Shown here: in pieces, positions 25,261 to 34,600 of the stretch
Numbering within the stretch: position 1 is the first letter of the stretch
How the letters are laid out: each line of letters opens with the position of its first letter
DNA from: Stromatinia cepivora
Taxonomy: Eukaryota; Ascomycota; Leotiomycetes; Helotiales; Sclerotiniaceae
Reading direction: 5' to 3'
DNA length: 64,000 nucleotides
Assembly: GCA_014898415.1 (NCBI GenBank)
Contig: RCTD01000012.1
Coordinates: forward strand, 1,178,001-1,242,000
Translations under genes and position numbers: made by a program
The notes under the pieces: generated by a model
The model's input: the letters and a program-made list of their open reading frames with translations, nothing else
Told to the model about the DNA's origin: nothing
Database searches by the model: none

Positions 25261-25371
25261 TATATATAGGACTCTAGATTCACTAGAATAGAATGATGTA
25301 GGGAATCCATTTGCTGTATGAGTAGTTAGTTGTTATATGGCCTAAACAAAATCGGGATAGGAGTAGGGAAG

Positions 25372-25521
25372 TGTCACGAGATACACGTGATCGCGTACGA
25401 TCGGGCTAGTACAGTACTAAGCTCCGAGCCGATCATATATATAGCTTCGTAGTATACTCTTTTTAGTTCTATAACTTTTAATTCTAAGGTTGATCTCTAA
25501 ATGCTCATTGGGTTCGTTATA
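25372..25521 (+). repeat. 150-bp LTR (5' LTR of inner gag-only element)
   Basis: It starts TGTCACGAGATACACG and ends GGGTTCGTTATA. Confidence 0.92.
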
Positions 25522-25694
25522 TTATTAAAAGCTTTTCCAAATAAGAAATAGAATAATATTTGTATATATTTATATATACTTTATTTGTTTCTGTTTAGAT
25601 ATACATTTATACTTTTTCATTTGTATATAAATCTTCTTAATATTATTCGAAGATATTATTTTTTTTTTTATCCTTAATTTCTAAACTATAGATT

Positions 25695-26830
25695 ACAATT
25701 CGATAAACCTTGCGATTGCAGAACTTTGTGACGAAGTGATTCGTCAACGGGATGAAATCTCGTTCTTACGCTTTCTGATTTTCGAATACACTTCTATTGT
25801 TTATACTCCTTCTCATCCGAAATCCTCTTTTCCTAATCCTGAAAAGTTCAATAATAGCTCTCAAAAATTCGATATCTAGTTTCCTTCAATTCAAACGAAA
25901 CTACAAATAAACAATACTACAATCAACAACTTTACAATTCAATTTTACTATATTTATTTCAATCTCAAATCTTATATACAAATTATAATATTACCTCAAC
26001 TTTCTTCTTTTGATCAAAACATTCCCTTAAATTATACAACGATCCTGAATCAACTTATATATATTTACAATAATCCGAATAAAGTCCAAAAAGCCGAAAA
26101 TAAATTATTCATTCTCAAATAAAGAATTAATTCTTTATATATTTATATTGCAAAATTCGAAAGAACCCTTTACAAAACCAAAGATCAGAATTGATCCGAT
26201 TCAAATAAAATCTCAATCTTTTGTAATGGATTCAATATTACTTTTAAAAATCGTTTTTCTCAATAGTTTTCTTTTCCCCGCTTTTATCCCGATTTTGTTT
26301 AGATCATACAACAACTAGTTGTTTGTATAGCGAATAGATTCCCTGTATTATTTTATTTTAATGAACCTAGAGCCCTATATATATTGTAGAATTCATTTTA
26401 CTCTCGGAATTACGATCCAATAGATATTAGCAACTTTAATATCATTGATACCTTTAGTCCTTTTAATATCCAACCGGATAAGCTCGATTATATTTTGATT
26501 CTACTCTGTATACGAACACCCGAGTTTTTCTCTTCTAAAAGAATTCTTTTGTACAAATAAAATAAATGTATATGATATAAAAATAACTTTTATTAGATAT
26601 GAACCTATCCGCTAGACCTATATCAAGGAGTCCGAAATCGATAAGAGTCTATTCCGGTTATTACATTGATTATTGAGCCCGAAAACAACGATAATGAAGA
26701 TCTAGGAGAAATGATCAATGGCCGATATTTTGAAGATCGTTTGAAGGAGGTAAATGATACGATGGATGTGTATTCGTTGGCTGTAATACAATTCGTATAT
26801 CAGGAATTTTTATCAAAAGAAGATTAATGA
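25695..26830 (+). pseudogene. Retrotransposon gag (Retrotrans_gag-like), RIP-interrupted
   Basis: The plus-strand frame reads a helical start (LAIAELCDEVIRQRDEISFL), then the gag core FILKEQ-like segment around 26080-26300: a Leu/Lys stretch, LYIYIAKFERTLYKTK, a Ser-Asp-Asn-Lys-Ile run ending FCNGFN, and YPDFV. This order (polar Y...F, then W/S-D, then F..GL, then Y.dfv) is that of the LTR-element gag domain PF03732. An Asp/Asn segment, a possible zinc knuckle and an acidic tail ending QFVYQEFLSKED follow. Several stops interrupt it. Assignment to gag is from pattern recognition; a profile search would decide it. Confidence 0.65.
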
Positions 26831-26880
26831 TCATTTTGTATTTAAATCATTCATTTAAAGTGAATTCGAGGCGAATTTTT

Positions 26881-26897
26881 CAAAAGGGGGGGGGTAA
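26881..26897 (+). promoter_or_regulatory. Polypurine tract of the inner gag-only element
   Basis: It contains four A and nine consecutive G and lies immediately upstream of the 3' LTR, the standard place for plus-strand priming. The G run is striking in DNA otherwise almost free of G. Confidence 0.8.
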
Positions 26898-27047
26898 TGT
26901 TACAAAATATATATAATCGCGTACAATCGGGTTAGTACAGTATTAAGTTTCAAGTCGATCATATATATAGCTTTGTAGTATACTCTCTTTAGCTCTGTAG
27001 CTTTTAATTCTAAGGTTGATCTCTAAACGCTCGTTGGGTTCGTCACA
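26898..27047 (+). repeat. 150-bp LTR (3' LTR of inner gag-only element)
   Basis: It starts TGTTACAAAATATATA and ends TTCGTCACA. It differs from its 5' partner mainly by C/T and G/A, on both strands. Confidence 0.92.
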
Positions 27048-27804
27048 GGAAGAGAAAATTGTTGAGAAAGATGATTTCTAAGAGTAATATTGAGTTTATT
27101 GCGAAAGATTGAGATTTTATTTGAATTAGGTTAATTCTGATTTTTGATTTTGTAAAGGGTTCTTTTGAATTTTGTAATATAAGTATATAGAGAATCGGTT
27201 CTTTGTTTGAAAATGAATAATTTGTTTTTGGCTTCTTGAATTTTATTCGGATTGTTATAAATGTGTATAAGTTGATTTAGGATTGTTGTATGATTTAAGG
27301 AAATATTTTGATTAAAAGAAGAAAGCTAAGGTAGTATTATAATTTGTATATGAGATTCGAGATTGAGATAAATATAGTAAAATTGAATTGTAGAGTTGTT
27401 GATTATAATATTATCTATTTGTAGTTTCGTTTGAATCAAAGAAAGCTAGATATCAAACTTTTGAGAACTATTATTGAATTTTTCAGGATCAGGGAGAGAG
27501 GGTTTCAAATAAGAAAAAGTATAAATAATAGAAATGTATTCGAGAATTAGGGAGTGTAGAAATAAGATTTCATTTTGTTAATAAATCATTTCGTTATAAA
27601 GTTCTGTAATTATGAGGTTTATCGAATTATAATTTATAGTTTAGAAATTAAAAATAAAAAAAAAGATAATATTTTCGAATAATATCAAGAAGATTTATAT
27701 ATAAGTGAGAAAGTATGAGCGATGTGTTTAGATAGGAGTAAATAGAATGTGTATAAATATATACAAATGTTATTCTATTTTTTATCTGGAAAAACTTTTA
27801 ATAA

Positions 27805-27954
27805 TATAATAAATTCAACGAGCATTTAGAGATCAACTTTAGAATTAAAAGTTACAAAGCTAAAGAAAGTGTGCTACAAAGTTATATATATGATCGGCTC
27901 GGAGCTTAATATTGTACTAGCCCGATCGGACGCGATCACGTGTATCTCGTGACA
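27805..27954 (-). repeat. 150-bp LTR (5' LTR of outer gag-only element)
   Basis: It ends GATCACGTGTATCTCGTGACA, identical to the end of the LTR at 910-1059. The other end has decayed to TATAATAAATTCAACGAG. Confidence 0.9.
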
Positions 27955-29566
27955 AAATCCTAGAAACCGATTTTAAATTATCCATTATTCACCATCCCCA
28001 AATCAATGATCAAATTGAAATCTATAATTAGTACCTTCAACAATGATTAAGGTTATTTGTTAGCTATTATCAAAACGATTGATTAGAATTCCTATCTATA
28101 ATAGATTACATGTAATTTACTCTTCCATATGATTCCTTAAGAGGGCTTATACCCTACAAAACCTTATACAGGTATATACCGAAATGTATATGGGAATGGA
28201 AGGAAGATATTAATAAGCCAATAGACGATATGAATATATATAATATCTATATATATATAGAATATAATAGATTAATTTTTATGCAAACAAAAGAAAACTT
28301 ATTGTATATTCAAGTCAAAATATCGAAATCTATGAATGTTTATCGGTATAAGATCGATTTCGATATCAGAGATTATATATAATTTAATATAAAGAATTAT
28401 TCTACTTAAAGATTATTTAAAAAACTGGATTTTCCAATTCAAGGAAGATTTAAAATTATTGATTAATCCAGAAGCTTTTTTAAATTCGAACTCCTGATTA
28501 TAATGAAAATTCATTCTGTTTTCCTTTCAGATTGATTATACAAGATATATAACGATTCTTTTTCTGATCAGATATTCGAATCATCTTTATTTATTAATAT
28601 AATTGATAATTCGGAATAGAAAGTGAAAAAGATTCTAGTAATAAAGAAAGTATGAAAAACCCTATTATATAAAGTTTTGTAACTTAATAATGATATCGAT
28701 CTTATTTGATATCCTGTTTCCAATCTTAAAATATCATTGTACCTCCTGCACGATTTTCATCTGGTTAATCCAATATTATCTGGTCCTTTTAATCGACTAA
28801 TTAATTGAATAAAGCTTTATAAAAGCGAAAAGGATAATTATAATCATATGAATAATGATTTATTTATGAAATCAAAGGAAAGAAAAGTATTCTTCAATAT
28901 AGCAAATTAGATGTTATAATTTTATAATAGTGTATATATATACAATCGTGAAAGGATCGAAAACCCATACAAATTCAAGGGAATTTGATTATATATATAT
29001 ATAGCCCGAGTTCTATACAACAGATAAGCTACCACCATTAAAATAATACAAAGGCAATATATTTCAAAAAACTTATGTCTATGATTATTTCAAAAATCAT
29101 ACAAAGGGAAGTTTGAATATGGTAAAAACGAAATGTAACATCACCCCTATCGATTTCGTTCAATTTAGTTGATTTGATCAATTTGATCGATTAATTTGAT
29201 TGATTTCGGAATTAATTATATTAACCATTCATCATTACTATATTATAATTCAACCTTCTTCTCTTTTCTATTGAAACTTTTTCTTTTTAAAGGTTCTTTA
29301 AATCAAGGAGAATATAAATCAATGTTAATTTAATTAATTGATGAACGATTTAGTCAATTTGATCAATTCATTCGTCATTTTGATCAATTTGATTGATAAT
29401 TTTGGTTAATTTGGTTAATTTCCATTAAATTGATCAAATCAATCAAAATAATCAATCTAATTGATTTAAAGCTTATAAATCTTCACAAAACCTGGTTTCC
29501 GATGAAATAGTAATGGAACAGAGAAGTGAAATGCTCGAAGGCGAGCTTTTCCGAAAGAAGGGGTAG

Positions 29567-29848
29567 TATCACGAATCGTAGATTATAGGAGGCTAATTAC
29601 GTGATACCTTTTATCTCCTATATCAATTTATGAATTGATCATCTATATATATACATTATGAATCATACGATTTAGTATAATAAAATGGTAATCTTAATAA
29701 TGTATACACACAACCCTACAACTCACAAATAAGTATTTGTGTATATATATCTAATCGCTCTTTACAAGCCATAGTTCTTTAGTTGTAGATTCTAAAGAAC
29801 ATAATTGACCCTGTTTATTCAGCTCTACTACGGCTCTTGTGCGTCACA
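29567..29848 (+). repeat. Gypsy 3' LTR (282 bp)
   Basis: It starts TATCACGAATCG (first G lost to A) and ends GTGCGTCACA. Confidence 0.92.
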
Positions 29849-32800
29849 GATTTCATAAGATTTGTAATATATATCTCTTTTCGATTTTAATATTTTAAAA
29901 TAATTCGAAGTAGATCTCTTTTTTCTAATACAATTCAATAAAGGCATTTTTGATATCGAAATATAAGTATTCCCAATTTTCCTTTATAACAATAATTAAG
30001 AATAGTTTGAATATATTTAGTTTTATTATTAATACAAATATTTCATTATAATCTTTTTTTAATATCTAATTGAATCCTCGAATCATTAATTTTATTTTGA
30101 ATCATTCTATTTTGTTATTTTTGATTTTAATTATAAATATTTATTTTATTAAAATTAGATTACTTCCTTTAAGAAGTATATATTCTTTCTAAATATCATT
30201 TTGAATCAAAGATATAATTTCCTTTTGAATAATTTCCTTTTATTTTTCAAAGTATTTTCAATCCGATATTGTTTCCTTATAAATTCTTAATATTTTGATT
30301 CCTAGAATTTCTTTAACTAGATATATTATACCTTTTGTATTATTTATATTTATCAATAAAATCATGAAATCTAAAACGATTTTATCTTTAATATAAGAAT
30401 CCATTTTATAAATAATTGGAATTATAATTATAATATATTCTATACTTTTTTAAGTTTTAGTCTATATAAATATCACAATCAATATCTTTATAATCTTACT
30501 TTCCCATTCTCTTTCAGAATCTTATTCTATATCTCTTTTCCGTTTTTGTATTAAATACCTTAAAGATTCGTTTTTTTAATTCATTGTATCCTTTTATTTA
30601 ATTTTAAATGATTATGGATTTACTTTGTTTTCTGATTCTATTGAAATAGATTTATTAACAAAATTTAAGACAATCTTAAATTTTGCTTTCAATATAGATT
30701 CAAAGTTTATAGAAATTGACTCTTAAATTAGAACCTTTGAAATAATGGATTCGATATTTGAAATATCCTTGAAAAAAGATTCTTGATTTGTCTTCTAAAT
30801 ATTGCCATCTTTATCTTCATTATATATTAGTATTGATATATCTAATTTATCTGGTTTCAATTCGATAATTAAGATATTTAATATAATCATTAAATTCGGT
30901 ATAATATTTACTGAAAAGAATATTTGGAACAAAGATGATACAGGTATTGTATTTAGTATTAAAAATAAAAAAGATATCTTATTTATTATTAATCTATTAC
31001 AAGATTTTCGATCTAGCTTTATATTCTTTATTCTTTGTAAACCTAATTTACAATTTCTTAATTTAAAATCCAAATCTCCTTTTCGATGAAATTCATTTAT
31101 AATTATTTCATTTGATCGAAATATATAATTTAATTCTAAAGAATACACTTTGATATATTTATTCATAATTTTTAAATATCCTAGGAATACACCGACTTTC
31201 AAAATATCCCGTAACTTATTATATCTTTGTTTTTTCAGAATAATCTTAGAATTGATATAAATATAATATTTGCTCCCCCAAACTTTACATATCTCTATAT
31301 TTAATATTATACTTATAAAAGCTTTTATAAAAAATCGATTTATTTCATTCATATTAGAATCAATATTAATACAATTCCTGATATAAGTATCATATTCTAC
31401 AACTTCATTTTAAAACTTTAATAATAATCCAGCTTCTTTTAGTATTATTTTCATATCTATTTCTATAATCCTTATATTCCATTCTACAGACCTGTTTTGA
31501 TATAAAAAAGCAATTGTTATAATTTCGGATTGTATACCTAATAACTATTCACAAATAACTTATAATAATTCCAATATATTGTCAATCCTAATTATAATAA
31601 TCTTTTCTTTAATAATCAATTCCATCTCTTTTTTCCAAGTTTTCAATATTTGAATTACATTGTTTTTTTGTTTAAATAATATAATCCAATTTACTTTTAT
31701 ACAACTATCAATAATCAATATAAAATAACGATTCCTTCGAATCGATTTTGGGAATAATCTTATAATATTGAAATATATAAATTCGAGTCTCTTTGATTTA
31801 TACAGATTCAATTGTTTCGGAATATAATTGATTATTTTAATGAATATATATACTTTATAGATATCTAATTCAATTGAGATCTTTATTGATTTAATTATAT
31901 TGAATACTTTATATAGATTCTTAATCTTATCTGGATTTAGATGATTGAATCTTCGATATTATAATAAATATTTCTTTTTCTTCTTGAATATTAATTTATT
32001 ATTGATATCTTTGATATTATCGATTATCTTTAAAGAAAAGCCTTTTTTCTAATTATTTTGATATATACTCAAACAAAGAATTATATCCTTATATTCTTTA
32101 ATTATATATAAAATCATATATATTTTGTTTTGTATTTTAATATAAATAACTTTTTTATTATCCTTCTTGAAATATATATAATAAAAATTGAATTTTTTTT
32201 TGCAATTCTATTTTACAGATCCTTTTTCCTGATAGTAAATTTACTCCTAACCTTAATATATATAATATATTTGAGAATAGTATCTTAAAATCATCTTTAT
32301 ATATTATATCTATTAAATTCTAATAATAATAATATATCATTCCTCTACCAATTTTTATCCTTTATTTAATAATAGAATTTATTGATTTAAATAATAAAGA
32401 TTGATCAAATATATATAAAGAAACATCTATATCAGTATATCATTTACTAGGGGAAATCTTATTAATAATCTTCTTTATCAAATTATAATCTTCCTTTATT
32501 ATATCCTCAATATCGAAATCTAATTCAAAAATATTATTAACAGAATATATTTAATCTTTTTTATTGAAATAAATCTTCTTCGGATTCGATGATTCTCTTT
32601 TTTTTTAATAACAAAGATAACTACAAAAGAGTTTATTGATTTATATTAAATATAAATAGTTTTGTATATAATAATCTTCTTTTTGATATAGATCATAAAT
32701 ATTATTTGAGATCTCGAAATCTGACTCTTGATGTTGAAAAATATATTTAGATCCTTTCGCAATTTGTATTCGCTTTGATCTATTCTTAAAACGAAATTTC

Positions 32801-33799
32801 TTAATTTACAAATATTTGATCTTATCATTAATATTAAGGTTAATTTGGATATTCAATATATTCATTATTCTTTGATAATCGATTGGAAAATTATATATTA
32901 AAACCAAAAACAAAACAATATCTTAATATATTAATCAACAACTTTCATCTGCAATCCCTAATTTCCTTTTATACTCTTTTAGTTTATCCCAAATTTTGAT
33001 AATAATTATATCGGAATAGATATCGAATTGAAATTTGAAGTTCTGAATCATCATTATATACATATTGACTGTAATTACACTAACTCTGGTATATTTTGAT
33101 TTAAAGTATCTCCAGAGTATATATATTGTTGAATATTCATTGATAAGGATTTCATCGTTATCATTAAGTATTGTATAAATATACAATAATGTATTCACTT
33201 CGTTCTTTAAGTATTCCGATTTCAATTCAATATTGTAATATACACAATCATTGATCTTGTAAGTAGATACTATATTGGGTCCTGTAATCTGTATCATTTA
33301 ATATTTGATCAATTATATAAAACCATCCTTTCCCTTTCAATTATATCTTCGTTTATCTGAACTATTGTTCATAATTGTTTTGATTGAGTTTCGAAGAGTT
33401 ATTTGATTCCAATATTGTAAAGGTTTCTTGCTGTTTGATAAGTATCGAAGATAATCTTCAGGTTTTTAAAACAATTTTAAAAAATATACAGTAAATAAAT
33501 TCAGGATAATAAAGAAATATAAAAATAAAACAATAAGAAAATTTGTAAAATCGTATTATAATATATTTTCTTATAATTATACGAACTTGTTCTTCGTTTC
33601 TGTTATAATTCTGTATCAGCATTATACAGACTGTTTTTCGTTTTCATCTGTAATATTATAAATTATAAACTATATTATTATATTTCAACTTTGCTTCGGT
33701 GATATTATATAAAAACTCTGATTTTTATTCTGTTTTACCTCTACTAACTATACTAATCCTTTCTCGATTTGCTTTACTTTCTAATCACTACTATACAAT

Positions 33800-33813
33800 C
33801 AGATCTCATAATC
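33800..33813 (-). promoter_or_regulatory. Putative primer-binding site of the Copia, half-tRNA-iMet type
   Basis: Right after the 5' LTR the minus strand reads GATTATGAGATCTG. It shares GATTATGAG with the primer site of the 2.3-kb element (10813-10826) and fits the complement of the initiator tRNA-Met anticodon arm with RIP-type changes and one mismatch. Confidence 0.5.
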
Positions 33814-33979
33814 TATTAACTTTTGATACAGAAAATAATAGTATTATTGATTATATAGATTGAACTAAGGATCTATAATTCTAATAAAAATAGAATTGAG
33901 ATTATCCCCAAATATGGTCTGTGCACCATTGTGATCACGTGACCTCAATTCTAATCCTATGATGGCCTCATTTCCAACA
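33814..33979 (-). repeat. Copia 5' LTR (166 bp)
   Basis: On the plus strand it starts TATTAACTTTTGATAC and ends CTCATTTCCAACA. The GAAGG target duplication follows at 33980-33984. Confidence 0.92.
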
Positions 33980-34365
33980 GAAGGTAATAAATCTTATAAT
34001 TGAAAAGTAGTGATTTAGAGATTATAATGAAATAAGCAAATATCAAATTATAGTAGTAAAAGTTAAATGATATAATGATATTATATTTAATATTAGAGTA
34101 TAGATTCTTAATCTTCAATATTAAGAGTATAATCTTTCTATATACTTTTTTCGAACTCTTTTATATATTAATATTTTATTTTTATTTATCAATTTAAATA
34201 ATGATTCATTATTTCAATTATTTTGATTAGTATAATGAAGGTTCTTTATTTCGAATGATTTTGATATTCGATTAATTTAGATTTCTTTATTCGAATATTT
34301 ATAAATTCGATAGTTTTGTATATATTAATGAATTCGTAGAATTCGAATTCGTATTCGTATATTGA

Positions 34366-34600
34366 ATGATTAGATCGATTTTGATTGATTTGATCAATTT
34401 GATCAATTTGGTTGATTTAATTGATCAAATTGATCAAATCGATTTAATTGATCAAAATGACCTAGTTACTCTTGTTTATTATATTGATCTTATTATTCAG
34501 AATGAATATAATATATATATATATATAGATCGATTAAATCTATTTGATTAATTTAATTGATTTGATCAATTAGATTGAATTGATCTAATTGATTATATTG
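34366..34600. repeat. TTGATCAAAT palindromic repeat tract
   Basis: Many overlapping TGATCA palindromes separated by AATT or AAT. A similar tract lies in the 3' untranslated part of the Gypsy at 29155-29470. Confidence 0.7.

Larger units (their letters stand above)
25372..27047 (+). mobile_element. Gag-only LTR element, copy 3 (inner), inserted in its own family
   Basis: A complete 1,676-bp element with LTRs 25372-25521 and 26898-27047, flanked by GGAAG (25367-25371 and 27048-27052). The uninterrupted site can be read in copy 1 near 150-170 (GGGATAGAAGTAAAAAAGAGAAAGC), confirming the precise insertion. The purine tract CAAAAGGGGGGGGGTAA (26881-26897) directly precedes the 3' LTR, giving plus orientation. 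The internal 1,376 bp carries one gag-like coding region (about 25695-26830) and no protease, RT, RNase H or integrase. The bases just after the 5' LTR (TTATTAAAAGC) do not match a standard tRNA primer site that I recognise. Confidence 0.93.
24598..27954 (-). mobile_element. Gag-only LTR element, copy 2 (outer), inserted in Gypsy integrase
   Basis: It is flanked by identical AAATC (24593-24597 and 27955-27959) and bounded by 150-bp LTRs (24598-24747 and 27805-27954). On the minus strand a purine tract AAAAAAGGAGAATAA sits just before the left LTR, so the element reads leftwards. It is split at 25371/27048 by a same-family copy. Removing that copy and its duplication leaves exactly 1,676 bp, equal to the inner copy. 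Minus-strand frames at 24853-25260 keep the C-terminal part of its single gag-like product. No pol domain is present. Confidence 0.92.
21540..28800 (+). pseudogene. Gypsy pol remnant with chromodomain
   Basis: Protease residues are at 21540-21765 (YIYRSRVFIDS...FVFIN). RT is at about 22640-23060 (ILFIKKPNSNLRFYINFRLL, DRYPLPLID, and the catalytic [13 protein letters not shown]). RNase H is at about 23455-23695 (TDVSDGVV, AYFSKTMVAAELNYEVHDKE, WRAELTGS, VYTDYKALEYF). The integrase zinc region and core begin at about 24220-24597 (YCNFNKNKY, IIIDRLMKQI) and resume at 27960 (FKLSIIHHPQINDQIEIYNQ). The chromodomain is at about 28620-28790 (KVKKILVIKKV, YKVL, Y-P-SNLK, FHLVNPILSGP). Positions that are Trp in the family appear as stops. 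No intact protein is encoded. Confidence 0.88.
19442..29848 (+). mobile_element. Gypsy chromovirus inserted in the Copia RT
   Basis: It has paired 282-bp LTRs (19442-19723 and 29567-29848) and an identical target duplication GATTT at 19437-19441 and 29849-29853. A purine tract AAAGAAGGGGTAG immediately precedes the 3' LTR, confirming plus orientation. Domains in order are gag (about 20540-21030), protease (21540-21765), RT, RNase H, integrase and chromodomain (about 28610-28800). The integrase is split by a 3,357-bp element; removing this and its extra duplication leaves 7,045 bp. The sequence between the chromodomain and the LTR (29155-29470) is rich in TTTGATCAATTTGAT-like palindromes. It is inactive because of many RIP-type stops. 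Confidence 0.93.
18640..33297 (-). pseudogene. Copia gag-pol remnant (split by the Gypsy)
   Basis: Minus-strand frames keep recognisable pieces in Ty1/copia order. At 32935-33297 is a gag-like stretch ending KLKEYKRKLG. At 31560-31811 is the integrase core (RLEFIYFNIIRLFPKSIRRN, then YFILIIDSCIKV and IIRIDN). At 30795-31352 is the post-integrase segment with VWGSKYYIYINS and KVGVFLGYL. At about 29849-30000 is RT (FDIKNAFIELY). This resumes at 19441 with a decayed LYGLKQ-type region and ERDWSLLLKK. RNase H is at about 18670-18760 (TDWADDEYNQKS...FYKGPI). Stops interrupt every piece. No single reading frame survives, and I propose no product. Confidence 0.8.
18094..33979 (-). mobile_element. 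Copia LTR retrotransposon, host of the nested insertions
   Basis: It has 166-bp LTRs at both ends (18094-18259 and 33814-33979) and an identical 5-bp duplication GAAGG at 18089-18093 and 33980-33984. On the minus strand the order is 5' LTR, primer site, gag-like part (33297-32935), integrase, reverse transcriptase, RNase H, purine tract and 3' LTR, which is the Ty1/copia order. The RT region is split: sequence at 29849-30000 continues at 19441 leftwards after removing the Gypsy. Without the insertion (10,407 bp plus one 5-bp duplication) it is 5,474 bp, a normal Copia length. All frames are full of stops and A/T-shifted, so it is dead. Confidence 0.93.

Noticed and set aside
30802..31089. 95-codon plus-strand ORF inside the Copia
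   Set aside because: Antisense to the integrase/RT-region remnant that matches copia motifs on the minus strand.
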